Of a stretch of DNA of 64,000 nt, positions 18,660 through 26,582 are shown piece after piece. Source of the stretch: Actinoplanes sp. M2I2 (GTDB lineage: Bacteria; Actinomycetota; Actinomycetes; Mycobacteriales; Micromonosporaceae). The notes under the pieces were generated by a model that ran no database searches, was not told the DNA's origin, and saw nothing but the letters and a program-made list of their open reading frames with translations. Position 1 is the first letter of the stretch; every line of letters begins with the position of its first letter. The stretch spans positions 401,512 to 465,511 of the forward strand of contig NZ_JALPVJ010000008.1 in assembly GCF_023544445.1 (NCBI RefSeq), read 5' to 3'. A program made the translations under genes and the position numbers.

Positions 18660-19397
18660 GTGCGGATAGCTCTGTTCGCCACCTGCCTGGCCGACACCAT
18701 GTTCCCCGCCGCGGCCAAGGCGACCGTTCAGCTGCTCGAGCGGCTCGGTCACGAGGTGGTCTTCCCCGAGGCGCAGACCTGCTGCGGCCAGATGCACATC
18801 AACACGGGCTACCAGCAAGAAGCCCTTCCCCTCGTACGCCGTTACGTGCGCACCTTCGAGCCGTGTGACGTGGTGGTGGCGCCCTCGGGCAGCTGCGTCG
18901 GCTCGATCCGGCACCAGCACGCGACGGTCGCGCGACAGGCCGGCGACGAGGGGCTGGCGTCCCGGGCCGAGGCGGTCGCCGGGCGCACGTACGAGTTGTC
19001 CGAACTGCTCGTCGACGTGCTCAAGGTGGAGGACGTGGGCGCGTACTACCCGCACCGCGTCACCTATCACCCGACCTGCCACTCGCTGCGGGTGCTGCGG
19101 GTCGGCGACCGGCCGTTGCGGCTGCTGCGCCAGGTGCGCGGCCTCGACCTCGTCGAGCTGCCCGCGGCCGAGCAGTGCTGCGGCTTCGGCGGCACGTTCG
19201 CGGTGAAGAACGCGGACACCTCGACCGCGATGCTGGCCGACAAGATGCGGCACGTGCTCGACACCGGCGCCGACGTCTGCACAGCCGGCGACGCCTCCTG
19301 CCTCATGCACATCGGCGGCGGCCTGTCCCGGCTGCGCACCGGCGTACGGACCGTCCACCTGGCCGAGATCCTGGCGTCTACGGAGGCACCGTCATGA
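18660..19397 (+). CDS. lutA: L-lactate utilisation protein LutA (cysteine-rich Fe-S oxidoreductase subunit)
   Basis: This 245-aa protein of the GlpC/YkgE class has two CCG domains: CCGQMHINTGYQQ (about residues 41-53) and CCGFGGTFAVKNADTSTAM (about 178-196). These bind an iron-sulfur cluster in the LutABC complex, which oxidises L-lactate to pyruvate. The GTG at 18660 has GGGAGG nine bases ahead. Its stop overlaps the first codon of the repeat ORF at 19394 through ATGA. Confidence 0.9.
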   Translation: MRIALFATCLADTMFPAAAKATVQLLERLGHEVVFPEAQTCCGQMHINTGYQQEALPLVRRYVRTFEPCDVVVAPSGSCVGSIRHQHATVARQAGDEGLASRAEAVAGRTYELSELLVDVLKVEDVGAYYPHRVTYHPTCHSLRVLRVGDRPLRLLRQVRGLDLVELPAAEQCCGFGGTFAVKNADTSTAMLADKMRHVLDTGADVCTAGDASCLMHIGGGLSRLRTGVRTVHLAEILASTEAPS

Positions 19398-19603
19398 CCG
19401 ACTGCACCGGAGTGAGCGAAGCGGTCGTAGGGCCAGGAGTGCATGACAACTGGAGCAACGTCATGACCGACTGCACCGGAGTGAGCGAAGCGGTCGTAGG
19501 GCCAGGAGTGCATGACAACTGGAGCAACGTCATGACCGACTGCACCGGAGTGAGCGAAGCGGTCGTAGGGCCAGGAGTGCATGACAACTGGAGCACAGTA
19601 TGA
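19394..19603 (+). repeat. Three in-frame 69-bp tandem repeats forming a linker ORF between lutA and lutB
   Basis: Three units start at 19394, 19463 and 19532; the third is 68 bp long to the lutB ATG. Each 69-bp unit is 23 codons and begins MTDCTGVSEAVVG, so the array reads as a 69-aa ORF. It starts on the ATGA ending lutA and stops on the ATGA starting lutB. Every unit also contains AGGAG-TGC-ATG and GGAG before the next ATG, so each copy carries its own potential ribosome entry site. The blocks ATGACCGACTGCACCG and AGGGCCAGGAGTGCATG recur at 3036-3107 between two other operon genes. The near-identity of copies indicates recent expansion. Function of the peptide is unknown. Confidence 0.9.
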
Positions 19604-21027
19604 GCACCTTTCTGGGCATGCCCGCTCACGCGCCGCGGGGAGTGGGCCAGCTGCGGGGCGACGAGCCGTTTCCGGCCGCGGCCCGGACGGCGCTGGCCAA
19701 CCCGCAGCTGCGGCGCAACCTGCAGCACGCCACCACCACGATCCGGGGCAAGTCCGGGCGGGTGATCGCCGAGGTGCCCGACTGGCAGGAGCTCCGGTCG
19801 GCCGGCTCCGCGCTCAAGGCGTACACGATGGCGAATCTGCCCCAGCTCCTCGAACAGCTCGAGGAGAAGGTCACCGCCGCGGGCGGGGTGGTGCACTGGG
19901 CGGCCGACGCCAACGAGGCCAACCGCATCGTCACCGAGCTGGTGCGGGCGACCGGCGAACAGCGGGTCATCAAGGTCAAGTCGATGGCCACCCAGGAGAT
20001 CGGGCTCAACGAGGCGCTCGAGGCCGCCGGGATCACCCCGGTCGAGACCGACCTGGCCGAGCTCATCGTGCAGCTGGGCCACGACAAGCCGTCGCACATC
20101 CTGGTGCCGGCCATCCACCGCAATCGCTCGGAGATCCGGGAGATCTTCCTGCGGGAGATGCCGGGCGTCGACCCGGCGCTCACCGACGACCCGCCCGAAC
20201 TGGCCGGGGCGGCCCGGCGCTACCTGCGGGAGACGTTCCTCAGCACCCGGGTGGCCGTCTCGGGGGCGAACTTCGCGATCGCCGACACCGGGACGCTCGC
20301 GGTGGTCGAGTCCGAGGGGAACGGCCGGATGTGCCTGACCCTGCCGGACACGCTGATCACGGTCATGGGCATCGAGAAGGTCGTGCCCAGCTGGCCCGAC
20401 CTGGAGGTGTTCCTGCAGTTGCTGCCGCGCGCGTCGACCGGTGAGCGGATGAACCCGTACACGTCGATGTGGACCGGCGTGACACCCGGGGACGGGCCGC
20501 AGAACTTCCATCTGGTGCTGCTCGACAACGGGCGGACGGCCGTCCTGGCCGACGAGGTGGGACGGCAGGCGCTGCACTGCATCCGCTGCTCGGCCTGCCT
20601 CAACGTGTGCCCGGTGTACGAGCGGACGGGCGGGCACGCGTACGGGTCGGTCTATCCGGGCCCGATCGGGGCGGTGCTGTCGCCGCAGCTCACCGGGGTC
20701 GAGGACAACGCGTCGCTGCCCTACGCGTCGTCGCTCTGCGGGGCCTGCTTCGACGCCTGCCCGGTGAAGATCGACATCCCGTCGATCCTGGTCCACCTGC
20801 GCAACCAGGCGCCGCATCCGCGCTCCGAGAAGGCGGCGATGGCCGCGGCGGCGTACACGATGGACCGTCCCCGGCTGTACGAGCGGGCCCAGCGCGCGGT
20901 CAGGTTCTCCAAGCTGCTCGGCAAGCGGGGCCGGGGGCTGCCGCCGCCGCTGAACGGGTGGGCCGCGAGCCGCGATCTGCCCGACCCGCCGGCGGAGTCC
21001 TTCCGTGACTGGTGGCGGGGGCGATGA
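19600..21027 (+). CDS. lutB: L-lactate utilisation protein LutB (4Fe-4S electron-transfer subunit)
   Basis: This 475-aa subunit has an N-terminal LUD domain (about residues 60-290, with VSGANFAIADTGTLAVVESEGN) and two ferredoxin-like clusters, CIRCSACLNVCPVYERTGG (about 328-346) and CGACFDACPVKIDIP (about 378-392). It passes electrons from lactate within LutABC. The ATG at 19600 overlaps the repeat-ORF stop. The stop overlaps lutC by ATGA. Confidence 0.92.
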   Translation: MSTFLGMPAHAPRGVGQLRGDEPFPAAARTALANPQLRRNLQHATTTIRGKSGRVIAEVPDWQELRSAGSALKAYTMANLPQLLEQLEEKVTAAGGVVHWAADANEANRIVTELVRATGEQRVIKVKSMATQEIGLNEALEAAGITPVETDLAELIVQLGHDKPSHILVPAIHRNRSEIREIFLREMPGVDPALTDDPPELAGAARRYLRETFLSTRVAVSGANFAIADTGTLAVVESEGNGRMCLTLPDTLITVMGIEKVVPSWPDLEVFLQLLPRASTGERMNPYTSMWTGVTPGDGPQNFHLVLLDNGRTAVLADEVGRQALHCIRCSACLNVCPVYERTGGHAYGSVYPGPIGAVLSPQLTGVEDNASLPYASSLCGACFDACPVKIDIPSILVHLRNQAPHPRSEKAAMAAAAYTMDRPRLYERAQRAVRFSKLLGKRGRGLPPPLNGWAASRDLPDPPAESFRDWWRGR

Positions 21028-21620
21028 GCAGCAGAGATCTCATCCTGGGCCGGATCCGGCAGGCGCTCGGCCCGGACCCCGAGGTCGTCGACGTCCCGCG
21101 CGACTATCGGCGTGGTCCGGCTCCGGTCGATCTCGACCTGCTGGTCGAGCGGCTCGTCGACTACAAGGCCGTGGTTCATCGCGTGTCCGACGTTCCGGGC
21201 GCCATCCGCGGGATCATCGGGGCCGGCCGGCTCGTGGTGCCACCGGGTCTGCCCACCGCCTGGCTGCCGCCGGACGTCCCCTTCTCCGTCGACGACGGTC
21301 TCTCCGCGGCCGAGATCGCCGCGGCCGACGGCGTGGTCACGGCGGCCGCGGTGGCCGTCGTCGAGACCGGCACCATCGTGCTCGACGCGTCGCCCGATCA
21401 GGGCCGGCGCATCCTCTCGCTCCTGCCCGACCTGCACATCTGCGTGCTGCGCCCGGACCAGGTGGTGGCCTCGGTGCCCGAGGCCGTCGCCCGGCTCACC
21501 CCCGGCCGGCCGCTGACCTGGATCAGCGGCCCGTCGGCGACCAGCGACATCGAACTCAACCGGGTCGAGGGGGTGCACGGCCCCCGCAACCTCCACATCG
21601 TCCTCCGGGAGACCGCATGA
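21024..21620 (+). CDS. lutC: L-lactate utilisation protein LutC
   Basis: This 198-aa LUD-domain protein is the third LutABC subunit. SSRDLILGRIRQALG at the N-terminus and VTAAAVAVVETGTIVLDASPDQGRRILSLLPDLHICVL, GPSATSDIELNRVEGVHGPRNLHIVL at the C-terminus are characteristic. Both ends overlap neighbours by ATGA, so lutB, lutC and the next gene are translationally coupled. Confidence 0.92.
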   Translation: MSSRDLILGRIRQALGPDPEVVDVPRDYRRGPAPVDLDLLVERLVDYKAVVHRVSDVPGAIRGIIGAGRLVVPPGLPTAWLPPDVPFSVDDGLSAAEIAAADGVVTAAAVAVVETGTIVLDASPDQGRRILSLLPDLHICVLRPDQVVASVPEAVARLTPGRPLTWISGPSATSDIELNRVEGVHGPRNLHIVLRETA

Positions 21621-23032
21621 TCCTGACGCCCAAGCCACGCCGCAAGATCCGTATCGGGCTGGTGGCCGGCGGGCTCGGCACGTACTGGCCGCAGTTCCCG
21701 CATCTGCTTCCCCAGCTCGAGGAATCCGCCCGGTACGTCTCCGAGCGCTTCCAGGAGATGGACGCCGAGGTCACCGACGTCGGCTTCATCTCGGACGCGC
21801 AGGAGGGCACAGCCGCGGCCGAGAAGCTGCGCCGGGCCGACTGCGACCTGATCGTGCTGTTCCTGACCACCTATCTGACGTCGTCGATGGTGCTGCCGAT
21901 CGCGCAGCGCGCCAACAGCCCGGTGCTCGTCATCGACCTGCAGCCGACCGAGCGGATGGACCACGCCTCGTTCGACACCGGCGCCTGGCTGGCCTATTGC
22001 GGGCAGTGCCCGGTGCCCGAGGTCGGCAACCTGTTCCGCCGCGCGGGCATTCCGTTCCGCTCGGTCACCGGCTGGCTGCGGCAGGAGTCGGCGTGGGCGC
22101 GCATCTCCCGGTGGATCACCGCCGCCCGGGTGCGGGCCGCCCTGCGCGAGGCCCGGCACGGCCTGATGGGCCACCTCTATCCCGGGATGCTCGACGTGTC
22201 GACCGATCTGACCCTGCTGCCCACCACGTTCGGCTCGCACGTCGAGGTGCTCGAGTTCGACGACCTGCGCGAGCGCGCGCTGGCCGTCACCGACGACGAG
22301 GTCGCCGAGCGGATGGAGCTGGCCCGCAAGATCTTCGTGGTGGACGACTCGGTCGACCAGGACGACTTCGCCTGGGGCGCGCGGGTCTCGGTGGGCCTCG
22401 ACCGCCTGGCCGACGACTTCGACCTGGACAGCCTGGCCTACTACCACCGCGGGCTGGCCGGCGAGCAGCACGAGCGGCTGGGCGCCGGCATGATCCTGGG
22501 CGCGTCGCTGCTGACCGCCCGCGGCATCCCGGCCACCGGCGAGTACGAGCTGCGGACCACGGTCGCCCAGCTGGCCACCCAGGTCGCCGGGGCGGGCGGG
22601 TCGTTCTGCGAGATCCAGGCGCTCAACTTCGAGGACAACGTGGTCGAGATGGGTCACGACGGGCCGGCCCACCTCGCGGTCAGCTCCCGGCAGCCGTTGC
22701 TGCGCGGCCTCGGCGTCTATCACGGCAAGCGCGGCTGGGGGGTGAGCGTCGAGTTCGACGTACGCCCGGGGCCGGTGACCCTGCTCGGGCTGGGTCAGGA
22801 CCGGGACGGCTCGCTGTCGTTCATCGCCGGCGAGGGCACCGTGGTCGAGGGGCCGCTGCTGGCGATCGGCAACACCACGAGCCGGGTCGACTTCGGCCGT
22901 GACCCCGGCGAGTGGGTCGACGACTGGAGCGCGTCCGGCGTCGGCCACCACTGGTCGCTGTCGCTGGGGCACCGCGCCGCCGACTACCGGGCCGCCGCGA
23001 GCCTGCTGGGCATCGAGTTCCGGCAGGTCTGA
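21617..23032 (+). CDS. L-arabinose/L-fucose isomerase-like protein
   Basis: This 471-aa protein resembles the arabinose/fucose isomerase superfamily: KIRIGLVAGGLGTYWPQFPHLLPQLEE, CDLIVLFLTTYLTSSMVLPIAQRANSPVLVIDLQP, MGHLYPGMLDVSTDLTLLPTTFGSHVEVLEFDDL, SFCEIQALNFEDNVVEMGHDGPAHLAV. Conserved Glu/His residues in the last segment could bind metal. A separate rhamnose isomerase (rhaI) is present, so this protein may act on another deoxysugar or a rhamnose analogue, or be a non-isomerase. It is the last gene of the rhaD-rhaB-lut operon, overlapping lutC by 4 bp. Confidence 0.75.
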   Translation: MILTPKPRRKIRIGLVAGGLGTYWPQFPHLLPQLEESARYVSERFQEMDAEVTDVGFISDAQEGTAAAEKLRRADCDLIVLFLTTYLTSSMVLPIAQRANSPVLVIDLQPTERMDHASFDTGAWLAYCGQCPVPEVGNLFRRAGIPFRSVTGWLRQESAWARISRWITAARVRAALREARHGLMGHLYPGMLDVSTDLTLLPTTFGSHVEVLEFDDLRERALAVTDDEVAERMELARKIFVVDDSVDQDDFAWGARVSVGLDRLADDFDLDSLAYYHRGLAGEQHERLGAGMILGASLLTARGIPATGEYELRTTVAQLATQVAGAGGSFCEIQALNFEDNVVEMGHDGPAHLAVSSRQPLLRGLGVYHGKRGWGVSVEFDVRPGPVTLLGLGQDRDGSLSFIAGEGTVVEGPLLAIGNTTSRVDFGRDPGEWVDDWSASGVGHHWSLSLGHRAADYRAAASLLGIEFRQV

Positions 23033-23050
23033 GGCGGGTATGAAGGGTGC

Positions 23051-23938
23051 ATGACGATCGTCGTGACCACCCCGACCGGACATGTCGGCTCCCGCGTCGT
23101 CCAGGTGCTCGTGCAGGCCGGCGTCCGGCCACGTGTGCTCGTGCGGGACCCGTCCCGCCTGCCCGCCGACCTGCTCCCGCTGGTCGACGTGGCCCGGGGC
23201 GACCTGCGGGACGCTGATTTCGTGGCCGGTGCGGTCGAGGGCGCCGAGACGCTGCTCTGGGTCACCCCCGAGGCGTTCGACGTGCCCGACCCGCTGGCCG
23301 AGATGGTGGCGATGGGGGAGAACGCGGCGGGCGCCGTACGGGCGGCCGGCGTGCGCCGGGTGCTGCAGATCAGCAGCGTCGGCGCCGAACTGCGGCGCGG
23401 CGCCGGGCTGATCGACGGGCTCGCCCGCAACGAGGAGCAGCTCGCGTCGGCGGGGGCCGACCTGCTCACCCTGCGCTGCGGCTACTACTTCACCAACCTG
23501 TTCGGCCTGCTCGACGGGCTGCGCGAGGGCGTGCTGACGACCACCGCCCCACCGTCGCGCCGGATGCCGTGGGTCGACCCGCGCGACGTCGGCGAGGTGG
23601 CCGCCGCGCGCCTGCTGGCCGGGTGGTCGGGCTCGTCGGTCCAGGCCGTGCACGGGCCGGCCGACCTGAGCTGGGACGAGGCCGCCGAGATCCTGAGCGC
23701 GGTGCTGGGCACGCCGGTGTCGGCCGTCCGGATCACCGATGACCAGCTACGCGACGCCCTGATCGGCGCGGGGCTCAGCGAGGCGGCCGCGTCGGGCATC
23801 GCCGGCATGACCTCCGGCATCCCCGACGACTTCGTGCCCGAGCAGAGCCGGGACTTCCGCACCTCGACGCCGACGACCCTGCACTCCTGGGCCTGCGAAG
23901 CGCTGCGCGGGGTCACGGAGGCCTCTACAAAGGATTAA
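23051..23938 (+). CDS. NmrA-like NAD(P)-binding protein
   Basis: This 295-aa atypical short-chain dehydrogenase has the N-terminal dinucleotide motif VVTTPTGHVGSRVVQVL (a TGxxGxxG variant), VARGDLRDADFVAGAVEGAETLLWVTPEAF and SAGADLLTLRCGYYFTNLFG. Such proteins act as redox sensors or quinone/NADPH reductases; the substrate is unknown. No Tyr-xxx-Lys catalytic pair is evident. GAAGGG precedes the ATG. Confidence 0.82.
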   Translation: MTIVVTTPTGHVGSRVVQVLVQAGVRPRVLVRDPSRLPADLLPLVDVARGDLRDADFVAGAVEGAETLLWVTPEAFDVPDPLAEMVAMGENAAGAVRAAGVRRVLQISSVGAELRRGAGLIDGLARNEEQLASAGADLLTLRCGYYFTNLFGLLDGLREGVLTTTAPPSRRMPWVDPRDVGEVAAARLLAGWSGSSVQAVHGPADLSWDEAAEILSAVLGTPVSAVRITDDQLRDALIGAGLSEAAASGIAGMTSGIPDDFVPEQSRDFRTSTPTTLHSWACEALRGVTEASTKD

Positions 23939-23941
23939 GCT
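23936..23941 (+). promoter_or_regulatory. -10 element for a leaderless methyltransferase gene
   Basis: TAAGCT lies 6 bp before the ATG at 23948, overlapping the stop codon of the NmrA-like gene. TANNNT about 6-8 bp before the start is the usual layout of leaderless actinobacterial transcripts; no Shine-Dalgarno sequence is present. Confidence 0.55.
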
Positions 23942-23947
23942 ACGTCG

Positions 23948-24739
23948 ATGGTTGACGAGACGCGGGTGCATTCGGCGCGGCGCTACAACTACTGGCTGGG
24001 CGGCAAGGACAACTTCGCCGTCGATCGCGAGTCGGGTGACCAGATCGCGGCCGCCTTCCCCACGATCCGCACGACCGCGGTGGAGAATCGGGGCTTCCTG
24101 AGGCGCGCGGTCACGTTCCTGGCGGGCGAGGCCGGCATCCGGCAGTTCCTCGACATCGGCACCGGGCTGCCGACGGCGAACAACACCCATGAGGTCGCGC
24201 AGCGCATCGCTCCCGACGCGCGGGTGGTCTACGTCGACAACGACCCGATGGTGCTGTCCCACGCCCGGGCGCTGCTGACGAGCACGCCCGAGGGGCGCAC
24301 GGCCTATCTCGAGGCCGACCTGCGTGACCCCGACAAGATCCTGGCCGACCCGGCGCTGCACGAGATCCTCGACCTCGGCCGGCCGGTCGCCCTCATGCTG
24401 ATCGCGGTGCTGCACTTCGTCGAGGGCACCGACAACGCGAGACACATCGTGCGCACTCTGCTCGACGCCCTGCCCTCCGGCAGCTATCTGGTGCTCAGCA
24501 ACGGCACCAGCGATTTCGCCGACGCCGAGACCCGCGCCCGGTTCGACGCGCTGGCCAAGCAGGGCCGCCTCGACGCCCACCCGCGGACGGCCGACGAGGT
24601 CCGGTCGTTCGCCGACGGCCTCGAGGTGGTCGAGCCGGGACTGACCGTGGTCAGCGAGTGGCGCGCCGGCGACGAGTCGCAGCCGCGTCCCACGCCGGCC
24701 GAGGTCGCGGTCTACGGCCTCGTCGCGCGCAAGCCCTAG
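23948..24739 (+). CDS. SAM-dependent methyltransferase (DUF574 / Methyltransf_19 family)
   Basis: This 263-aa protein belongs to an actinobacteria-specific methyltransferase family. The N-terminal signature SARRYNYWLGGKDNFAVDRE is diagnostic. The SAM site follows: FLDIGTGLPTANNTHEVAQRIAPDARVVYVDNDPMVLSHARALL, then VALMLIAVLHFVEG. The substrate is unknown. A long hairpin terminates transcription just after the stop. Confidence 0.9.
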   Translation: MVDETRVHSARRYNYWLGGKDNFAVDRESGDQIAAAFPTIRTTAVENRGFLRRAVTFLAGEAGIRQFLDIGTGLPTANNTHEVAQRIAPDARVVYVDNDPMVLSHARALLTSTPEGRTAYLEADLRDPDKILADPALHEILDLGRPVALMLIAVLHFVEGTDNARHIVRTLLDALPSGSYLVLSNGTSDFADAETRARFDALAKQGRLDAHPRTADEVRSFADGLEVVEPGLTVVSEWRAGDESQPRPTPAEVAVYGLVARKP

Positions 24740-24741
24740 GT

Positions 24742-24790
24742 GCATATCTGGTGGGCCACGCCGCAGCCCCGCGTGACCCACCAGATATGC
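24742..24790. terminator. Long perfect hairpin between methyltransferase and DUF1707 genes
   Basis: GCATATCTGGTGGG (24742-24755) pairs exactly with CCCACCAGATATGC (24777-24790). The stem continues inward with CACGC/GCGTG past a mismatch and outward with CTAGG on both sides past a small bulge, giving about 24 paired bases. It is the strongest secondary structure seen in the window and a likely terminator. AT-richness of the arms is unusual here. Confidence 0.8.
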
Positions 24791-24792
24791 CC

Positions 24793-24798
24793 TAGGCT
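24793..24798 (+). promoter_or_regulatory. -10 element for leaderless DUF1707 gene
   Basis: TAGGCT lies 6 bases before the GTG at 24805, just outside the long hairpin, with no ribosome site. It suggests a leaderless transcript. Confidence 0.6.
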
Positions 24799-24804
24799 CG
24801 CCGC

Positions 24805-25368
24805 GTGACCACACCTATGCGCGTGCCGCCGTCCGAGCCCGAGCGTGAGCGGGCGGCCGAGCTGCTGCAGAAAGCGTGCGGTGACGGCCGTTTGACCCTC
24901 GAGCAGTTCAGTGTGCGCGTCGGCGCGGTCTGGGCCGCCGAGTCGGCCGACGAGCTGGCCGAGGCCACAGCCGGGCTGAGCCAGACGCCGATCGTCGGCT
25001 CGGCCCGTACGGTCGACAAGGTCGTCACCATCTTCAGCGAGAGCAAGCGCCGCGGCCGGTGGCGGCTGCGCGAGGCCCGTCTCAAGCTGTTCACGCTGTT
25101 CGGCTCGACCGAGCTCGACCTGCGCGAGGTGCTCACCGATCAGGACGTCATCGAGATCGCCGGCTCCTGCACGTTCGGCGAGCTGAAGATCATCGTCCCC
25201 GAGGGTGTCGAGGTCGACGTCACCGGCACGGTCGTCTTCTCGTCACGCAACCTCCACCTGGCCGCGGTGCCCCGTCTGCCCGGCACCCCCGAGGTCCAAG
25301 TCCACATCACGACCTGGTTCAGCAACGTCGAGGTCGTCTCCCGCCCGTACGCGTTGCCCAAAAGCTAG
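24805..25368 (+). CDS. DUF1707 and LiaF-like domain protein
   Basis: This 187-aa protein has an N-terminal DUF1707 (SHOCT-like) helical domain (MRVPPSEPERERAAELLQKACGDGRLTLEQFSVRVGAVWAAESADELAEATAGL) and a C-terminal beta domain (FGSTELDLREVLTDQDVIEIAGSCTFGELKIIVPEGVEVDVTGTVVFSS) like LiaF/VraT C-terminal regions, which act in cell-envelope stress sensing in Firmicutes. No transmembrane segment is visible. Its stop shares CTAG with the convergent stop of the LamG gene. Confidence 0.85.
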   Translation: MTTPMRVPPSEPERERAAELLQKACGDGRLTLEQFSVRVGAVWAAESADELAEATAGLSQTPIVGSARTVDKVVTIFSESKRRGRWRLREARLKLFTLFGSTELDLREVLTDQDVIEIAGSCTFGELKIIVPEGVEVDVTGTVVFSSRNLHLAAVPRLPGTPEVQVHITTWFSNVEVVSRPYALPKS

Positions 25369-26303
25369 CCGATCCCCACCCAGACCTCGTCGAGGAGGCC
25401 CTGGAACTGGTCGTTGTCGGCGTAGGAGCCCTTGCCACCGATGCTGAACGGCAGACCGTTGCTCACCGACAGGTCGGCCGGCAGCGTGGCCCGTCCCCGC
25501 ACGACACCGTCGACCAGAATGCTCAGGCGGGCGCCCGAGCGGCGGCACTCCAGCCTGTGCCAGCGGTCGTCGGCGACCCCGGAGCTGCTGATCGCGGCGT
25601 GGATCGCCGTGCGGCGGTCGTCGACCAGGACGCAGCTCGGCCGGCCGGCGAGCCCGTCGATCTGCAGCTTGTACTGGCTGCCCCGCACCGAATAGCCCTT
25701 CTGCATGACGTTCTCGCCCTTGGTCGTCTGGTCGGCGGCCAGCCGCACCGAGGCGCCGTAGCGCAGCGGTCGCCGGCCCGGGTTGAGCTCGGTCGTGCTG
25801 CCCGCCCGCAGCGCGATCCGCGGGCACGGCTCGTCGCGACAGGGCGGCGGAAAGGCCAGCGCCTTCCCGCCCTTGTGCGCGACCAGCTTGAAGGCGCCGC
25901 CGTTTCGGCTCACCGGGCTGAGGTGATGGCCGTGCCCGGAGACGTCGGCCAGCGGCGCCGGTCCGTCGAAGGTGTAGCGAACCGCCTCCGCCGACGGCTT
26001 GGGCTTACCGGTCGGCCCGGCCGCGCCCGACGTGGGTTTACCCGCTGACCCGGCTGCGGCCGCGGTGGGCTTGCCGGTCGGCCCGGCCGCGGGCGGCGGC
26101 GCGGCGATCGCAGTGATGGCCGCGACGACGGCGTTGCCGCGTGGCGGAGCAGCCGCGGCCCGAGTGGCGCCGGCTGTGCTGTCGCGCGGCGGGGCAGCGG
26201 TCCGAGTCGCGTGGGCTGTGGAGTCGCGTGGCGGGGCGGCGGCGGCCGTCGTCGCGGCGCCGACGGTGAGCAGCAGCGTCAGGCAGATCGTGAGGCGTCG
26301 CAC
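25365..26303 (-). CDS. Secreted LamG (concanavalin A-like) domain protein
   Basis: This 312-aa protein has a Sec signal (VRRLTICLTLLLTVGAATTAAAA), then a low-complexity Ala/Pro/Gly linker with repeats of the types PPRDSTA and GPTGKPT (about residues 25-115), then a LamG-like jelly roll (VRYTFDGPAPLADVSGHGHHLSPVSRNGG ... WHRLECRRSGARLSILVDG). It probably binds extracellular carbohydrate or protein. I chose the GTG at 26303 because it starts the signal peptide; a longer frame runs to 26366. It follows a broken beta-propeller gene fragment by 4 bp. Confidence 0.8.
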   Translation of the reverse strand: MRRLTICLTLLLTVGAATTAAAAPPRDSTAHATRTAAPPRDSTAGATRAAAAPPRGNAVVAAITAIAAPPPAAGPTGKPTAAAAGSAGKPTSGAAGPTGKPKPSAEAVRYTFDGPAPLADVSGHGHHLSPVSRNGGAFKLVAHKGGKALAFPPPCRDEPCPRIALRAGSTTELNPGRRPLRYGASVRLAADQTTKGENVMQKGYSVRGSQYKLQIDGLAGRPSCVLVDDRRTAIHAAISSSGVADDRWHRLECRRSGARLSILVDGVVRGRATLPADLSVSNGLPFSIGGKGSYADNDQFQGLLDEVWVGIG

Positions 26304-26307
26304 CGGA

Positions 26308-26532
26308 TCACCCGAAGGACGCGAAGCGCCTCTGGGCCCGGCCCCCGATCGTGGTGAAATCACCACCGGCCGCCACCGCGCCCCGGTTCACCACGATCAT
26401 GCGGGCGCCGACCACGCCGTTGGCCTGCGGCGCCCAGCCGGTGAGCGCACCCGTGCGGTCGGCCGCGGCCGACCGCACGGGCGACGCGGCGCTGGCGACG
26501 GCCGTCTGGCGGACATGCTGAAGGATTCGCAC
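26308..26532 (-). pseudogene. C-terminal remnant of a secreted beta-propeller protein
   Basis: The 74-aa frame ends with DRTGALTGWAPQANGVVGARMIVVNRGAVAAGGDFTTIGGRAQRRFASFG. This is the pattern of one repeat of actinobacterial secreted beta-propellers (TGALxxWxPxAxGxVxA...VGGxFTxIxGxxRxRLA). Complete proteins have many such repeats; here only about one remains. An in-frame stop lies directly upstream, and the next gene ends at 26583. It is best read as the end of a deleted gene that once preceded the LamG gene. Confidence 0.65.
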
Positions 26533-26582
26533 GCCGTGTCAACGCGCCACGCGCCCCGAGGATGCGCGCGTTCCGGACGCCC

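Noticed and set aside
19067..19582. Minus-strand ORF made of MHSWPYDRFAHSGAVGHD-type repeats
   Set aside because: It is the antisense reading of the 69-bp repeats and lutA; the plus-strand reading fits the operon with ATGA overlaps.
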